NCBI RefSeq assembly: GCF_900107135.1
Contig: NZ_FNOV01000008.1
Coordinates: 62,001 to 126,000, forward strand
Origin: Hymenobacter psychrophilus
GTDB lineage: Bacteria; Bacteroidota; Bacteroidia; Cytophagales; Hymenobacteraceae
Direction: 5' to 3'
Length of the DNA stretch: 64,000 nt
A program made the position numbers and the translations under genes. The notes beneath the pieces were generated by a model. The model did no database searches. It worked only from the letters and a program-made list of their open reading frames with translations, and was not told the DNA's origin. Below, one piece after another: positions 7,810 to 15,526 of this stretch (position 1 is the stretch's first letter; the number at the start of each line of letters is the position of its first letter).

Positions 7810-9135
7810 TTACACCGCGTCCGACAAGCTGGTGAACGTGAAGTCGCGGATTTTGAGCGGCGGCACCAGATTACCGCCGATGCGCACCGGACGGCCAATG
7901 GCCTCCACGTTGTTGAGCATAATTACCGGCGACTCGTTGAAGCGGAAGTTCTTGATAGGAAACTTGATCTGGCCATTCTCAATATAGAACGTGCCGTCGC
8001 GCGTGAGGCCGGTGTAGAGCAGCGTCTGCGGGTCTACGTCGCGGATGTACCAGAGGCGCGTGACCAGAATGCCTTTGGCCGTGCCCTTAATCAGGTCCTG
8101 CACGCTCTGGGTGCCGCCTTCCATAATCCAGTTGCCGGGGAAAGCCGTGGCGGGCTTGCCGGATTTCTGGCCCCAGAAGCGCGAGTAGTAGAGGTTGGAA
8201 ACCTTTCCCTTATCAATCCAGGTCATGCGCTTTACCGGCAGCCCTTCGCCGTCGAACACGCCGCTGGGCACCTCGGCATTCAGCGGGTCGGAGTAGATGG
8301 TGATGCGCTCATCGAAGAGCTTTTCGCCCACCTTGTTTCCGCCGCCCTTCTTGCTCAGAAACGAGCGGCCCTCATCGGCTTCGCGGGCCCCGAGGCTGTA
8401 CATGAGGTTGTTGAGCAGTCCTTCATCCGACGCCAGCGCGGCGGGCTCCAGAATGACGGTGTACTTGCCGGGCTCCAGGGCCCGGGCGTTGCGCGAACCG
8501 GCCGCTTTGTCGGCTGCCAGCTGGGTGAGGTTTTTGGCGTTGAACTTGGCCGCGTCGGTGTAGTCGGCTGTGGCGTAGCCCGAGCCGGTGCCGTCGGGCG
8601 TGCGCACCGTAATGCTGAAATCGACGTTGGTGCTCTGCTGGTAAGCTTCGAGGCCCTTGTTGTTGCGCAGGGCCTGGAAGTAGGCACCGTCTTCGAGGTA
8701 GCCGGCAGCCGTCAGGTTTTTGGCCGTGCACAGCGCAATGCTGTCGCCGGCCGCCTGGGCCCGGAAATCGGGCGTGATGGCGGCAGTGCTGGCGGCGTAG
8801 GCCGTGGGCGTGAGGTATTGCTGGGGCCCGAGCAGGGGCATATACTCGGCGTCTTCGGGAGCGAGCCGCGCAATTTCCTCGGCCCGCTGCACGCAGCGCT
8901 TCAGCGTGGCATCGTCGAACTCGTTGCAGGTGGCAATGCCCGAGCGTTTGCCGAAGCGCGCTTCCACCGCCAAGCTCACGTTGTCGGTGCCTCCGGCGGT
9001 GCTCACCGAGTTGCGGGCGTAGCGCACGTTGCCGGTGGTGCGCCCGCTCAGGTTGGCCTGGCACTCATCAGCTTTGCTGAAGCCGAGCACCTTTTTCAGG
9101 ATGGCCTGGGATTCGTCTTTGGAAAGGATAGCCAT
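7810..9135 (-). CDS. TldE/PmbA-like metallopeptidase subunit, copy 1
   Basis: 441 residues, usual PmbA/TldE length (E. coli about 450). It has the TldD/PmbA fold but no HExxxH zinc motif, as expected for the non-catalytic TldE subunit. The N-terminus MAILSKDESQAILKKVLGF has no signal peptide. In E. coli TldD and TldE form a heterodimer that cleaves unfolded peptides, matures microcin B17 and affects CcdA turnover. The partner TldD is encoded 106 bp upstream, separated by an AGCTGTTAGC repeat. The protein aligns without large gaps to copy 2 (11043-12377) at high identity (SVSTAGG/AISTSGG, then VSLAVEARFGKRSG in both). Confidence 0.9.
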   Translation of the reverse strand: MAILSKDESQAILKKVLGFSKADECQANLSGRTTGNVRYARNSVSTAGGTDNVSLAVEARFGKRSGIATCNEFDDATLKRCVQRAEEIARLAPEDAEYMPLLGPQQYLTPTAYAASTAAITPDFRAQAAGDSIALCTAKNLTAAGYLEDGAYFQALRNNKGLEAYQQSTNVDFSITVRTPDGTGSGYATADYTDAAKFNAKNLTQLAADKAAGSRNARALEPGKYTVILEPAALASDEGLLNNLMYSLGAREADEGRSFLSKKGGGNKVGEKLFDERITIYSDPLNAEVPSGVFDGEGLPVKRMTWIDKGKVSNLYYSRFWGQKSGKPATAFPGNWIMEGGTQSVQDLIKGTAKGILVTRLWYIRDVDPQTLLYTGLTRDGTFYIENGQIKFPIKNFRFNESPVIMLNNVEAIGRPVRIGGNLVPPLKIRDFTFTSLSDAV

Positions 9136-9145
9136 GTTTTAATTT

Positions 9146-9244
9146 TAAGCTGTTAGCTGATGGCTATTAGCTGTTAGCTTATCGGCTGTTAGCTTTCTGA
9201 GAGAACAAAAAGCTAACAGCCGACAGCTAATAGCTAACAGCTTA
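9146..9244. repeat. AGCTGTTAGC hairpin repeat
   Basis: The left half is made of AAGCTGTTAGCT units and the right half of AGCTAACAGCTTA units, giving an imperfect hairpin of about 35-base arms. It fills the gap between tldD and tldE of pair 1 and touches the tldD stop. Similar elements lie at 12388-12478, 42920-43082 and 57961-58036. Confidence 0.8.
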
Positions 9245-10891
9245 AATTTTACGGGCGACGTTGATCACGTTCACGTTGTTGAAGCGCGTGGTGGCCGAGC
9301 CGTGGCTGACGGCCGAGCTCTGGCTGGGCTGGCCCTTGCCATCGTTGAAGAAGCCTGCCAAGCGGTAATCCGACTGGTCGCAGGAGCCGGCGCAGGAGTT
9401 CCAGAACTCGAGCGTGTTGGTCTGGTAAGCCACATCTTCGAGCATCTCCGTGATTTTGCCCTTGTCGATGGCGTAGAACACCTGGCCGCCAAACTGCGAG
9501 TTGTAGCGCTGCTGGTCGATGGAGAACGAGCCGTTGCCGGCAATGTAAATGCCTTTATCCACCTTGCTTACCATCTCATCCACGCTCATTTTGCTGGTGC
9601 TTGGCTTGAGGCTCACATTGGGCATGCGCTGGAACTGCACATCCTGCCACGACTGCGAGTAGCAGCAGCCATCCGACTCCTTCTGCCCCACAATGTGCGC
9701 CTGGTCGCGGATTTTTTGGTAGTCCACCAGCTTGCCCTGCTCAATCAGGTTCCACTCCTTGGTTTTCACGCCTTCATCATCCCAGCCTACCGCGCCCAGC
9801 GAGCCGGGTTGCAGCTTATCGGCCACAATGTTCACCTGCTTCGAGCCATAGGGCTGGTTTTTGGCGCGCCATTCCAGCGTGGCAAACGAGGTACCGGCAA
9901 AGTTAGCCTCGTAGCCCAGCACGCGGTCGAGCTCCGTGGGGTGGCCCACCGATTCGTGGATGGTCAGGCCCAGGTGGTGCGGGTCGAGCACGAGGTCGTA
10001 CTTGCCGGCCGTTACCGATTTGGCCGTGAGCTTTTGCTTGGCTTGCTTGGCGGCGCGGGCGGCATCCTCCAGCATGTCGTAGCTGTTTTTGTAGCCGATG
10101 ACATCGGAGCCCTGGGGGCCGGCAATTTTGTCGGCGGCCTTGGGCTGCAGGTACTCGTAGCCCAGGCCCATGGGGGCGCTCAGGGCCGAGCGCGAACGGA
10201 ACTTGCCCGAGGCGCGGTCGACCACCGTTACGCCAAACGTGGGGAAGATGCGGTGGATGTCCTGGTCGATATACGAGCCGTCAGTGGAGGCAAAGTACTT
10301 CTGCTCGTTCACCTGAAACAGCACCGAATTTACGAACGACGCGCCGTTATCCATAGCCGCCGCATTGGCCGCCAGCAACAGATCTACCTTGTCCTTAATT
10401 GGTACCTCGAAGGCGTTTACTTTAATGGGCGCCTTCCACGAAACCTCGCCGAAACCCTTCTGCGGAGCTAGTTGCACCTGCTCCTTCTGCACCTTGCTGT
10501 TGGCTTTGGCAATCTGCACGGCCAGTAGGGTGGCTTTGGCAATGCCGGCATCCGTTACGGTGTTGGTGGCCGCGAAGCCCCAGGTGCCGTTGGCAATTAC
10601 GCGCACGCCGGCCCCAAAACTCTCGGAGCTGACAATGTTCTGCACTTGCTTCTCGCGGGTAAACACGCCTTGGTTGAGGTAGCGCCCGATGCGCACGTCG
10701 GCATAAGAGGCCCCGGCCGACTTGGCCGTGTTCAGGGCCACATCGGCCAGGCGCTTCTTCATGGCCACATCCAGGCCCGGCTCCAGCAGGCGCAGCGGGT
10801 CTACAATGTCGCCGGCGAAACCGGGAATAGCGGGCAGCCACAGGGCGCTGGCGGCCAGGCCCGTGAGGCCCACAAAATCACGTCGTTTCAT
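9242..10891 (-). CDS. TldD-like zinc metallopeptidase with Tat signal, copy 1
   Basis: 549 residues. The N-terminus MKRRDFVGLTGLAASALWLP is a twin-arginine (Tat) signal, so the folded protein should be exported. The zinc motif HESVGH lies at 312-317; a C-terminal Cys (Cys 504 in CDQSDYR, or Cys 500) is the likely further ligand, as in E. coli TldD. It is about 65 residues longer than the E. coli protein, partly through the signal. It pairs with TldE copy 1 directly downstream, and the whole pair is duplicated at 11043-14125. Both TldD copies are 549 residues with no gaps in the parts I compared. Substrates are unknown. Confidence 0.9.
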   Translation of the reverse strand: MKRRDFVGLTGLAASALWLPAIPGFAGDIVDPLRLLEPGLDVAMKKRLADVALNTAKSAGASYADVRIGRYLNQGVFTREKQVQNIVSSESFGAGVRVIANGTWGFAATNTVTDAGIAKATLLAVQIAKANSKVQKEQVQLAPQKGFGEVSWKAPIKVNAFEVPIKDKVDLLLAANAAAMDNGASFVNSVLFQVNEQKYFASTDGSYIDQDIHRIFPTFGVTVVDRASGKFRSRSALSAPMGLGYEYLQPKAADKIAGPQGSDVIGYKNSYDMLEDAARAAKQAKQKLTAKSVTAGKYDLVLDPHHLGLTIHESVGHPTELDRVLGYEANFAGTSFATLEWRAKNQPYGSKQVNIVADKLQPGSLGAVGWDDEGVKTKEWNLIEQGKLVDYQKIRDQAHIVGQKESDGCCYSQSWQDVQFQRMPNVSLKPSTSKMSVDEMVSKVDKGIYIAGNGSFSIDQQRYNSQFGGQVFYAIDKGKITEMLEDVAYQTNTLEFWNSCAGSCDQSDYRLAGFFNDGKGQPSQSSAVSHGSATTRFNNVNVINVARKI

Positions 10892-11042
10892 AAAATCACA
10901 GATGGTGCAGATGGTGCAGATGAAAAGGATGAATCACAGATGGTGCAGATGGTACAGCTAAAAAGGATTCATTCGGATGAAATTCAAAATCAATCATCCG
11001 AACGAATCCTCTTCAACAGCACCATCTGCAAAACCGGCGATT
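10892..11042. repeat. tandem CAGATGGTGCAGATGG units and hairpin between the two tld pairs
   Basis: The region holds repeated TCACAGATGGTGCAGATGG units. They are followed by an inverted repeat, AGGATTCATTCGGATGA against TCATCCGAACGAATCCT (one mismatch), and then GCACCATCTGC, which mirrors the tandem units. It separates tldD copy 1 from tldE copy 2. There is no T run, so it is not an obvious terminator and read-through between the pairs is possible. Confidence 0.6.
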
Positions 11043-12377
11043 TTAGACGGCGTCGGAAAGGCTGGTGAAGGTGAAGTCGCGGATTTTGAGCGGCGGCACG
11101 AGGTTGCCGCCTACCCGCACGGGCTTGCCGATGGCTTCGAGGTTGTTGAGCATGATGATCGGGCTCTCATTGAAGCGGAAGTTCTTCACCGGAAACTTGA
11201 TCTGGCCATTCTCAATATAGAACGTACCGTCGCGCGTCAGGCCAGTGTAGAGCAGCGTCTGGGGGTCGACGGGGCGGATGTACCACAAGCGCGTGACCAA
11301 GATACCTTTGGCCGTGCCCTTAATCAAGTCCTGCACGCTCTGGGTGCCGCCTTCCATAATCCAGCCGCCCGGGCGTGGAATGTCGGGAATACCGGCTTTC
11401 TGGGCCCAATAGCGCGAGGTATAGAGGTTTTTTACCACGCCCTTTTCAATCCAGGTCATCTTCTGCTGGGGCCGGCCGTCGCCCGAGAAAACCAGGTCGG
11501 GCACCTCGGCGTTGGCGGGGTCGGAGTAGATGGTGACGCGCTCATCGAACAGCTTTTCGCCCTTGCGGTTGCCTCCTCCCTTCTTGCTCAGAAACGAGCG
11601 GCCTTCGTCGGCGTTGCGGGCATCCATGGCGCTCATCAGCGCCTGCAGCAGTGAGGCATCGGTGTTGGCGACCAGGGCGGCGGGCTCCAGGATTACGGTG
11701 TACTTGCCGGGCTCCAGGGCCTTGGCGTTGCGCGAGCCAGCGGCCTTGTCGGCCGCAATGCGGGTCAGCACTTTCGCGTCGAACTTGGCCGCATCGTTGT
11801 AGTCGGCCGTGGCGTAGCCCGAGCCGGTGCCGTCGGGCGTGCGCACCGTAATGCTGAACTCCAGGCCCGACTGCTGCTGGTAGGCCTCCAGGCCCTTGCT
11901 GTTGCGCTTGGCCAGAAAGCCAGCCGAATCGTTGAGGAAGGCCGCTGAGCTGAGCTTGCGCTCGTCGCTGACGGCCATGCTGCTACCCACCTGGGCGGCG
12001 CGGTAGTCGGGCGTAATGTCGGCCGTGGCTTTGGCGAAGCTGTTGGTGATGGGCAGGTACTTCTGGGGCCCGAGCAGGGGCATGTACTCGGGGCTTTCGG
12101 GGGCGAGCCGGGCAATTTCCTCGGCCCGCGTTACGCAGGTGCGCAGCGTGGCGTCGTCGAACTGGTTGCAGGTGGCCACGCCCGAGCGCTTGCCGAAGCG
12201 GGCTTCCACCGCCAGGCTCACGTTGTCGATGCCGCCGCTGGTGCTGATGGCGTTTCGCGCCGAGCGCACGTTGCCGCCCGACTGCCCGCTAAGCGTGGCT
12301 TCGCACTCGTCGGCTTTGCTGAAGCCAATTACTTTGGTAAGAATTGCTTGGGCTTCGGTCTGGGAAAGGATGGCCAT
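11043..12377 (-). CDS. TldE/PmbA-like metallopeptidase subunit, copy 2
   Basis: 444 residues, the paralogue of 7810-9135, with the same start pattern MAILSQTEAQAILTKVIGF and the same C-terminus (KIRDFTFTSLSDAV in both). There is no HExxxH zinc motif and no signal peptide, as expected for the TldE subunit. It differs most in the middle (about residues 125-165 and 225-250, where three residues are inserted: ANTDASLLQALMSAMDARNA replaces the shorter copy-1 segment). Its partner tldD copy 2 is 98 bp upstream across an AGCTGTTAGC repeat. The divergence between copies suggests an old duplication kept by selection, with possibly different substrates. Confidence 0.9.
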   Translation of the reverse strand: MAILSQTEAQAILTKVIGFSKADECEATLSGQSGGNVRSARNAISTSGGIDNVSLAVEARFGKRSGVATCNQFDDATLRTCVTRAEEIARLAPESPEYMPLLGPQKYLPITNSFAKATADITPDYRAAQVGSSMAVSDERKLSSAAFLNDSAGFLAKRNSKGLEAYQQQSGLEFSITVRTPDGTGSGYATADYNDAAKFDAKVLTRIAADKAAGSRNAKALEPGKYTVILEPAALVANTDASLLQALMSAMDARNADEGRSFLSKKGGGNRKGEKLFDERVTIYSDPANAEVPDLVFSGDGRPQQKMTWIEKGVVKNLYTSRYWAQKAGIPDIPRPGGWIMEGGTQSVQDLIKGTAKGILVTRLWYIRPVDPQTLLYTGLTRDGTFYIENGQIKFPVKNFRFNESPIIMLNNLEAIGKPVRVGGNLVPPLKIRDFTFTSLSDAV

Positions 12378-12387
12378 GTTGTTTGTT

Positions 12388-12478
12388 TAAGCTGTTAGCT
12401 AATGGCTATTAACTGTTAGCTTTTGGCCAGGCCTCCAAAGTAGAAGCGAACAGCCAGCAGCTAACAGCTAACAGCTTA
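12388..12478. repeat. AGCTGTTAGC hairpin repeat
   Basis: It begins TAAGCTGTTAGCTAATGGC and ends CAGCTAACAGCTTA, in the same position between tldD and tldE as the element at 9146-9244. The centre is different and degenerate. Confidence 0.75.
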
Positions 12479-14125
12479 AATTTTACGGGCAGTGTTGATG
12501 ACGTTCACGTTGTTGAAGCGCGTGGTGGCCGAGCCGTGGCTCACGGCCGACACCTGGCTGGGCTGGCCCTTGCCGTCGAAGAAGGAGCCGAACATGCGGT
12601 AGTCCGACTCGTCGCAGATGGCCGAGCAGGAGTTCCAGAACTCGAGCGTATTGGTCTGGTAGGCCACGTCTTCGAGCATGCCCGATATTTTGCCCTTGTC
12701 GATGGCGTAGAACACCTGCCCGCCAAACTGCGAGTTGTAGCGCTGCTGATCGATGGAGAACGAGCCGCGGCCAGCAATGTAAATACCTTTATCCACCTTG
12801 CTGATCATCTCATCCACGCTCAGCTTGTTGGTGCCGGGCTTGAGGCTGATGTTGGGCATGCGCTGGAACTGCACCGTGCTCCACGAGTCGGCGTAGCAGC
12901 AGCCATCCGACTGCTTCTGGTTCACGATGTGGGCCTGGTCGCGGATTTTCTGGTAGTCCACCAGCTTGCCTTGGTCGATAATGTTCCACTCCTTGGTCGG
13001 CACGCCTTCGTCGTCGTAGCCCACGGCGCCCAGCGAGCCGGGCTGCAGCTTGTCGGCCACAATATTCACGAGCTTCGAGCCATAGGGCTGGTTTTTGGCG
13101 CGCCACTCCAGCGTGGCAAACGAGGTGCCGGCGTAGTTGGCCTCGTAGCCCAGCACGCGGTCGAGCTCCGTGGGGTGGCCCACCGATTCGTGGATGGTCA
13201 GGCCCAGGTGGTTGGGGTCGAGTACGAGGTCGTACTTGCCGGCCGTTACCGATTTGGCGGTGAGTTTTTCCTTGGCCTGCTTGGCTGCCAGCGCGGCGTC
13301 GGCGAGCATGTCGAAGCTGTTTTTGTAGCCGATGAGGCCGGTGCCGGCGGGGCCGGCAATTTTGTCGGCGGCCTTGGGCTGCAGGTACTCGTAGCCCAGG
13401 CCCATAGGCGAGCTGAGCGCATCGCGCGAACGGAACTTGCCGGTGGCGCGGTCGATGGCCGTCACCGAAAAGTTGGGCCAGATGCGGTGGATATCCTGGT
13501 CGATGTAGGAGCCGTCGGTGCTGGCGAAGTACTTCTGCTCATTCACCTGAAAAAGCACCGAATTGACGAACGAAGCGCCGTTGTCGAGGGCGGCGGCGTT
13601 GGCGGCCAGTAGCAGGTCCACCTTATCCTTCACCGGCACCTCGAAGGCGTTTACCAGAATCGGGGTTTTCCAGCTCACCACGCCTTGGCCCTTCTGCGGA
13701 GCCAGTTGCACGGGCTCTTTCTGCACCTTGCTGTTGGCTTTGGCAATCTGTACGGCCAATTGGGCGGCCTTGGCAATGCCGGCTTCGGTTACCGTGTTGG
13801 TGGCCGCAAAGCCCCAGGTGCCGTTGGCCAGCACCCGCACGCCAGCCCCAAAACTCTCGCCGCTGGCAATGTTCTGCACCTGTTTTTCGCGGGTGAACAC
13901 GCTCTGGTTGAGGTAGCGCCCAATGCGCACGTCGGCGTAAGTGGCGCCGGCCGACTTAGCCGTGTTCAGGGCCACATCGGCCAGGCGTTTCTTCACGGCC
14001 ACATCGAGGCCGGGTTCCAGCAGGCGGGCGGGGTCTACGAGCGAGCCGCCGAAGCCCGGCACGGCCGGCAGCCACAGGGCGCCGGCAGCCAGGCCCGTGA
14101 GGCCCACAAAGTCACGTCGTTTCAA
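12476..14125 (-). CDS. TldD-like zinc metallopeptidase with Tat signal, copy 2
   Basis: 549 residues, same length as copy 1 and highly similar throughout. The Tat signal MKRRDFVGLTGLAAGALWLP is conserved, as is the zinc motif HESVGH at about 312-317 and the C-terminal Cys pair (NSCSAICDESDYR). It is the first gene of the four-gene tld block, and a good Bacteroidetes-type promoter lies 41-72 bp upstream of the ATG. Together with tldE copy 2 it should form an exported peptidase heterodimer, provided TldE is carried through Tat with it (inference). Confidence 0.9.
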   Translation of the reverse strand: MKRRDFVGLTGLAAGALWLPAVPGFGGSLVDPARLLEPGLDVAVKKRLADVALNTAKSAGATYADVRIGRYLNQSVFTREKQVQNIASGESFGAGVRVLANGTWGFAATNTVTEAGIAKAAQLAVQIAKANSKVQKEPVQLAPQKGQGVVSWKTPILVNAFEVPVKDKVDLLLAANAAALDNGASFVNSVLFQVNEQKYFASTDGSYIDQDIHRIWPNFSVTAIDRATGKFRSRDALSSPMGLGYEYLQPKAADKIAGPAGTGLIGYKNSFDMLADAALAAKQAKEKLTAKSVTAGKYDLVLDPNHLGLTIHESVGHPTELDRVLGYEANYAGTSFATLEWRAKNQPYGSKLVNIVADKLQPGSLGAVGYDDEGVPTKEWNIIDQGKLVDYQKIRDQAHIVNQKQSDGCCYADSWSTVQFQRMPNISLKPGTNKLSVDEMISKVDKGIYIAGRGSFSIDQQRYNSQFGGQVFYAIDKGKISGMLEDVAYQTNTLEFWNSCSAICDESDYRMFGSFFDGKGQPSQVSAVSHGSATTRFNNVNVINTARKI

Positions 14126-14165
14126 ATCAGGTAAATTTTAGGTGAATGGAGGAAGGAATTCGGCA

Positions 14166-14197
14166 AGAAGGTACAGCCTTCCTTGCATTTGTTGCAA
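14166..14197 (-). promoter_or_regulatory. Bacteroidetes-type promoter of the tld block
   Basis: On the minus strand TTG (14195-14197) is followed after 21 bases by TACCTTCT (14166-14173), close to the -33 TTG / -7 TAnnTTTG pattern with permitted spacing. The ATG lies 40 bases downstream. Confidence 0.55.
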
Positions 14198-14219
14198 CCC
14201 ACAGACAAAAAACCCGTAG

Positions 14220-14377
14220 CGGGGCTGCATTAAGGTTGATAAAATGAAGTAGGGGCAGGGCTTGCCCCCGCCCACCGTCAAACGGCACGCATCCGGTCCG
14301 CTGGTGCGGCGGGTGGGGGCAGGGCTTGCCTATAAGTGTTTTGGCTGAATGCCCCGGCAGACGCGCACAGGGCGTCT
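14220..14377. other. GC-rich intergenic repeats after mcrC
   Basis: Contains GTAGGGGCAGGGCTTGCCCC, a second GGGGGCAGGGCTTGCC copy and a CAGGGCGTCTCTACG tail. Similar GGGGCGGGGGCAAGCGCCGC text occurs at 45717-45740. No gene is evident. Confidence 0.4.
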
Positions 14378-15409
14378 CTACGCTACCAGGGCTAATAAAT
14401 CAGCCGCAATACCTTCCCAGGGCTGGTTCAGGTCGAGCGTGACCACGCGCACGGGGTGGCCGCCGAGGGTATAGCGCAGGTCCACGGCCTGGGCGGCGGC
14501 CGGGTACAGCAGGATGCCTTCGAGGAGCTGGCCGGGGCGGGCGGGCTGGTTTTGCAGGTAGGCGTAGAGTTGATAGAGGTGGGGCGAAATGAGCCGGGCC
14601 TGGTCGTGGTGGCGCTTGAGGGCGGCGGCGTAGTACTTGGTGTCGAGGATGATTTTTCGCGCCGGGCTTTCCAGGCTCGTGTCGGTTATCATGGCCGGCA
14701 GCAGCGCCAGGGCCTCGGGCGTTTCGGCCGCCGCCTGCCAGGCAATGGTTTCCGAAGACACCCGAAACTGCCGCTGCTCCAGTCGGTAGAAGTTGCGCAC
14801 AAACTGCTCGAACAGCCGGGCCATCAGCCGCTCATCGCGCCGGAAGTCGCGGAAGCGGGCCGGGCCCTCGGCGTCGGGGGCGGGCAGGGCGCTCAGGTGC
14901 AACAGCTCGCATACATTCAGCAGAAACCCGCCTAGGCCAGTTGGCCGCAACCGCCGCACGGCCCGCAGGCTGGCCGCCCCCAACGGCCGCGCCACTACCG
15001 CCGCCGGAAACCGCCGCAGCACCTGCCGGATTTGTTGGCGCTGGGCCAGTGGCAGGGCCCGGCTGCGGCTTAGCTGTTGCAGCGTGCCCAGCAGCAGCCC
15101 GGCCAGCGGCGCGTCGGGGCTCAGCTCATCAAAAGCGCACACGGCCCGGCCGCGGCGGGGCAAATCCTGGCTGAGCGTGGGCGTGAGCAGCACCCGGCCG
15201 CGCAGCTCGGGCAGCTCATCTACCCGCTCGGCATAGGCCACCGGCAGGCCTCGGGCCAGCAACCGGCGCGTGCCGCCCAGCAGCACCTGGGCCAGTAGCG
15301 GCAGCGGCCACTTGAATGCCTGCCCGCTCACCGCCCGCACCTCCGCTTCCTCGGGCAGCCGGTTCCAGGCGTAGCACAGCAGGTAGTACAGGTTTTGGAT
15401 GGGAATCAT
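14378..15409 (-). CDS. mcrC: McrC-family nuclease subunit of a type IV restriction system
   Basis: 343 residues beginning MIPIQNLYYLLCYAWNRLP, a typical McrC start. The PD-(D/E)xK nuclease core is visible: Asp 243 (ITDTS), then Asp 256 and Lys 258 in ILDTKYY, followed by SPHLYQLYAYL at about 275-285. McrC binds McrB and cuts DNA carrying modified cytosines. The mcrB gene is upstream on the same strand; the 117-base gap holds a long perfect palindrome, unlike the tight or overlapping arrangement usual for this pair. Confidence 0.92.
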   Translation of the reverse strand: MIPIQNLYYLLCYAWNRLPEEAEVRAVSGQAFKWPLPLLAQVLLGGTRRLLARGLPVAYAERVDELPELRGRVLLTPTLSQDLPRRGRAVCAFDELSPDAPLAGLLLGTLQQLSRSRALPLAQRQQIRQVLRRFPAAVVARPLGAASLRAVRRLRPTGLGGFLLNVCELLHLSALPAPDAEGPARFRDFRRDERLMARLFEQFVRNFYRLEQRQFRVSSETIAWQAAAETPEALALLPAMITDTSLESPARKIILDTKYYAAALKRHHDQARLISPHLYQLYAYLQNQPARPGQLLEGILLYPAAAQAVDLRYTLGGHPVRVVTLDLNQPWEGIAADLLALVA

Positions 15410-15425
15410 AGGCAGGCCATAAAAT

Positions 15426-15511
15426 GCCCCAGGGCTGAAGCCCTGGGCTATTGAGTGGAGGATACACGGGACTATTCGGGCCGGACTAGCCCAGGGCTTC
15501 AGCCCTGGGGC
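15426..15511. repeat. perfect 25-base inverted repeat between mcrB and mcrC
   Basis: Arms at 15426-15450 and 15487-15511 are exact reverse complements. Each arm is itself palindromic around CCCAGGGCTGAAGCCCTGGG. No T run follows, so this looks like a mobile REP-like element rather than a simple terminator. Confidence 0.8.
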
Positions 15512-15526
15512 GACCGTGCAAATGGG

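Noticed and set aside
9146..9244. Possible CRISPR array (repeated AGCTGTTAGC units)
   Set aside because: Units are 10-12 bases, irregular and arranged as inverted halves, with no spacers and no cas genes.
9302..10471. A 389-codon plus-strand frame and its counterpart at 12536-13612
   Set aside because: Both are antisense to the two tldD genes; their mutual similarity follows from the tldD duplication.
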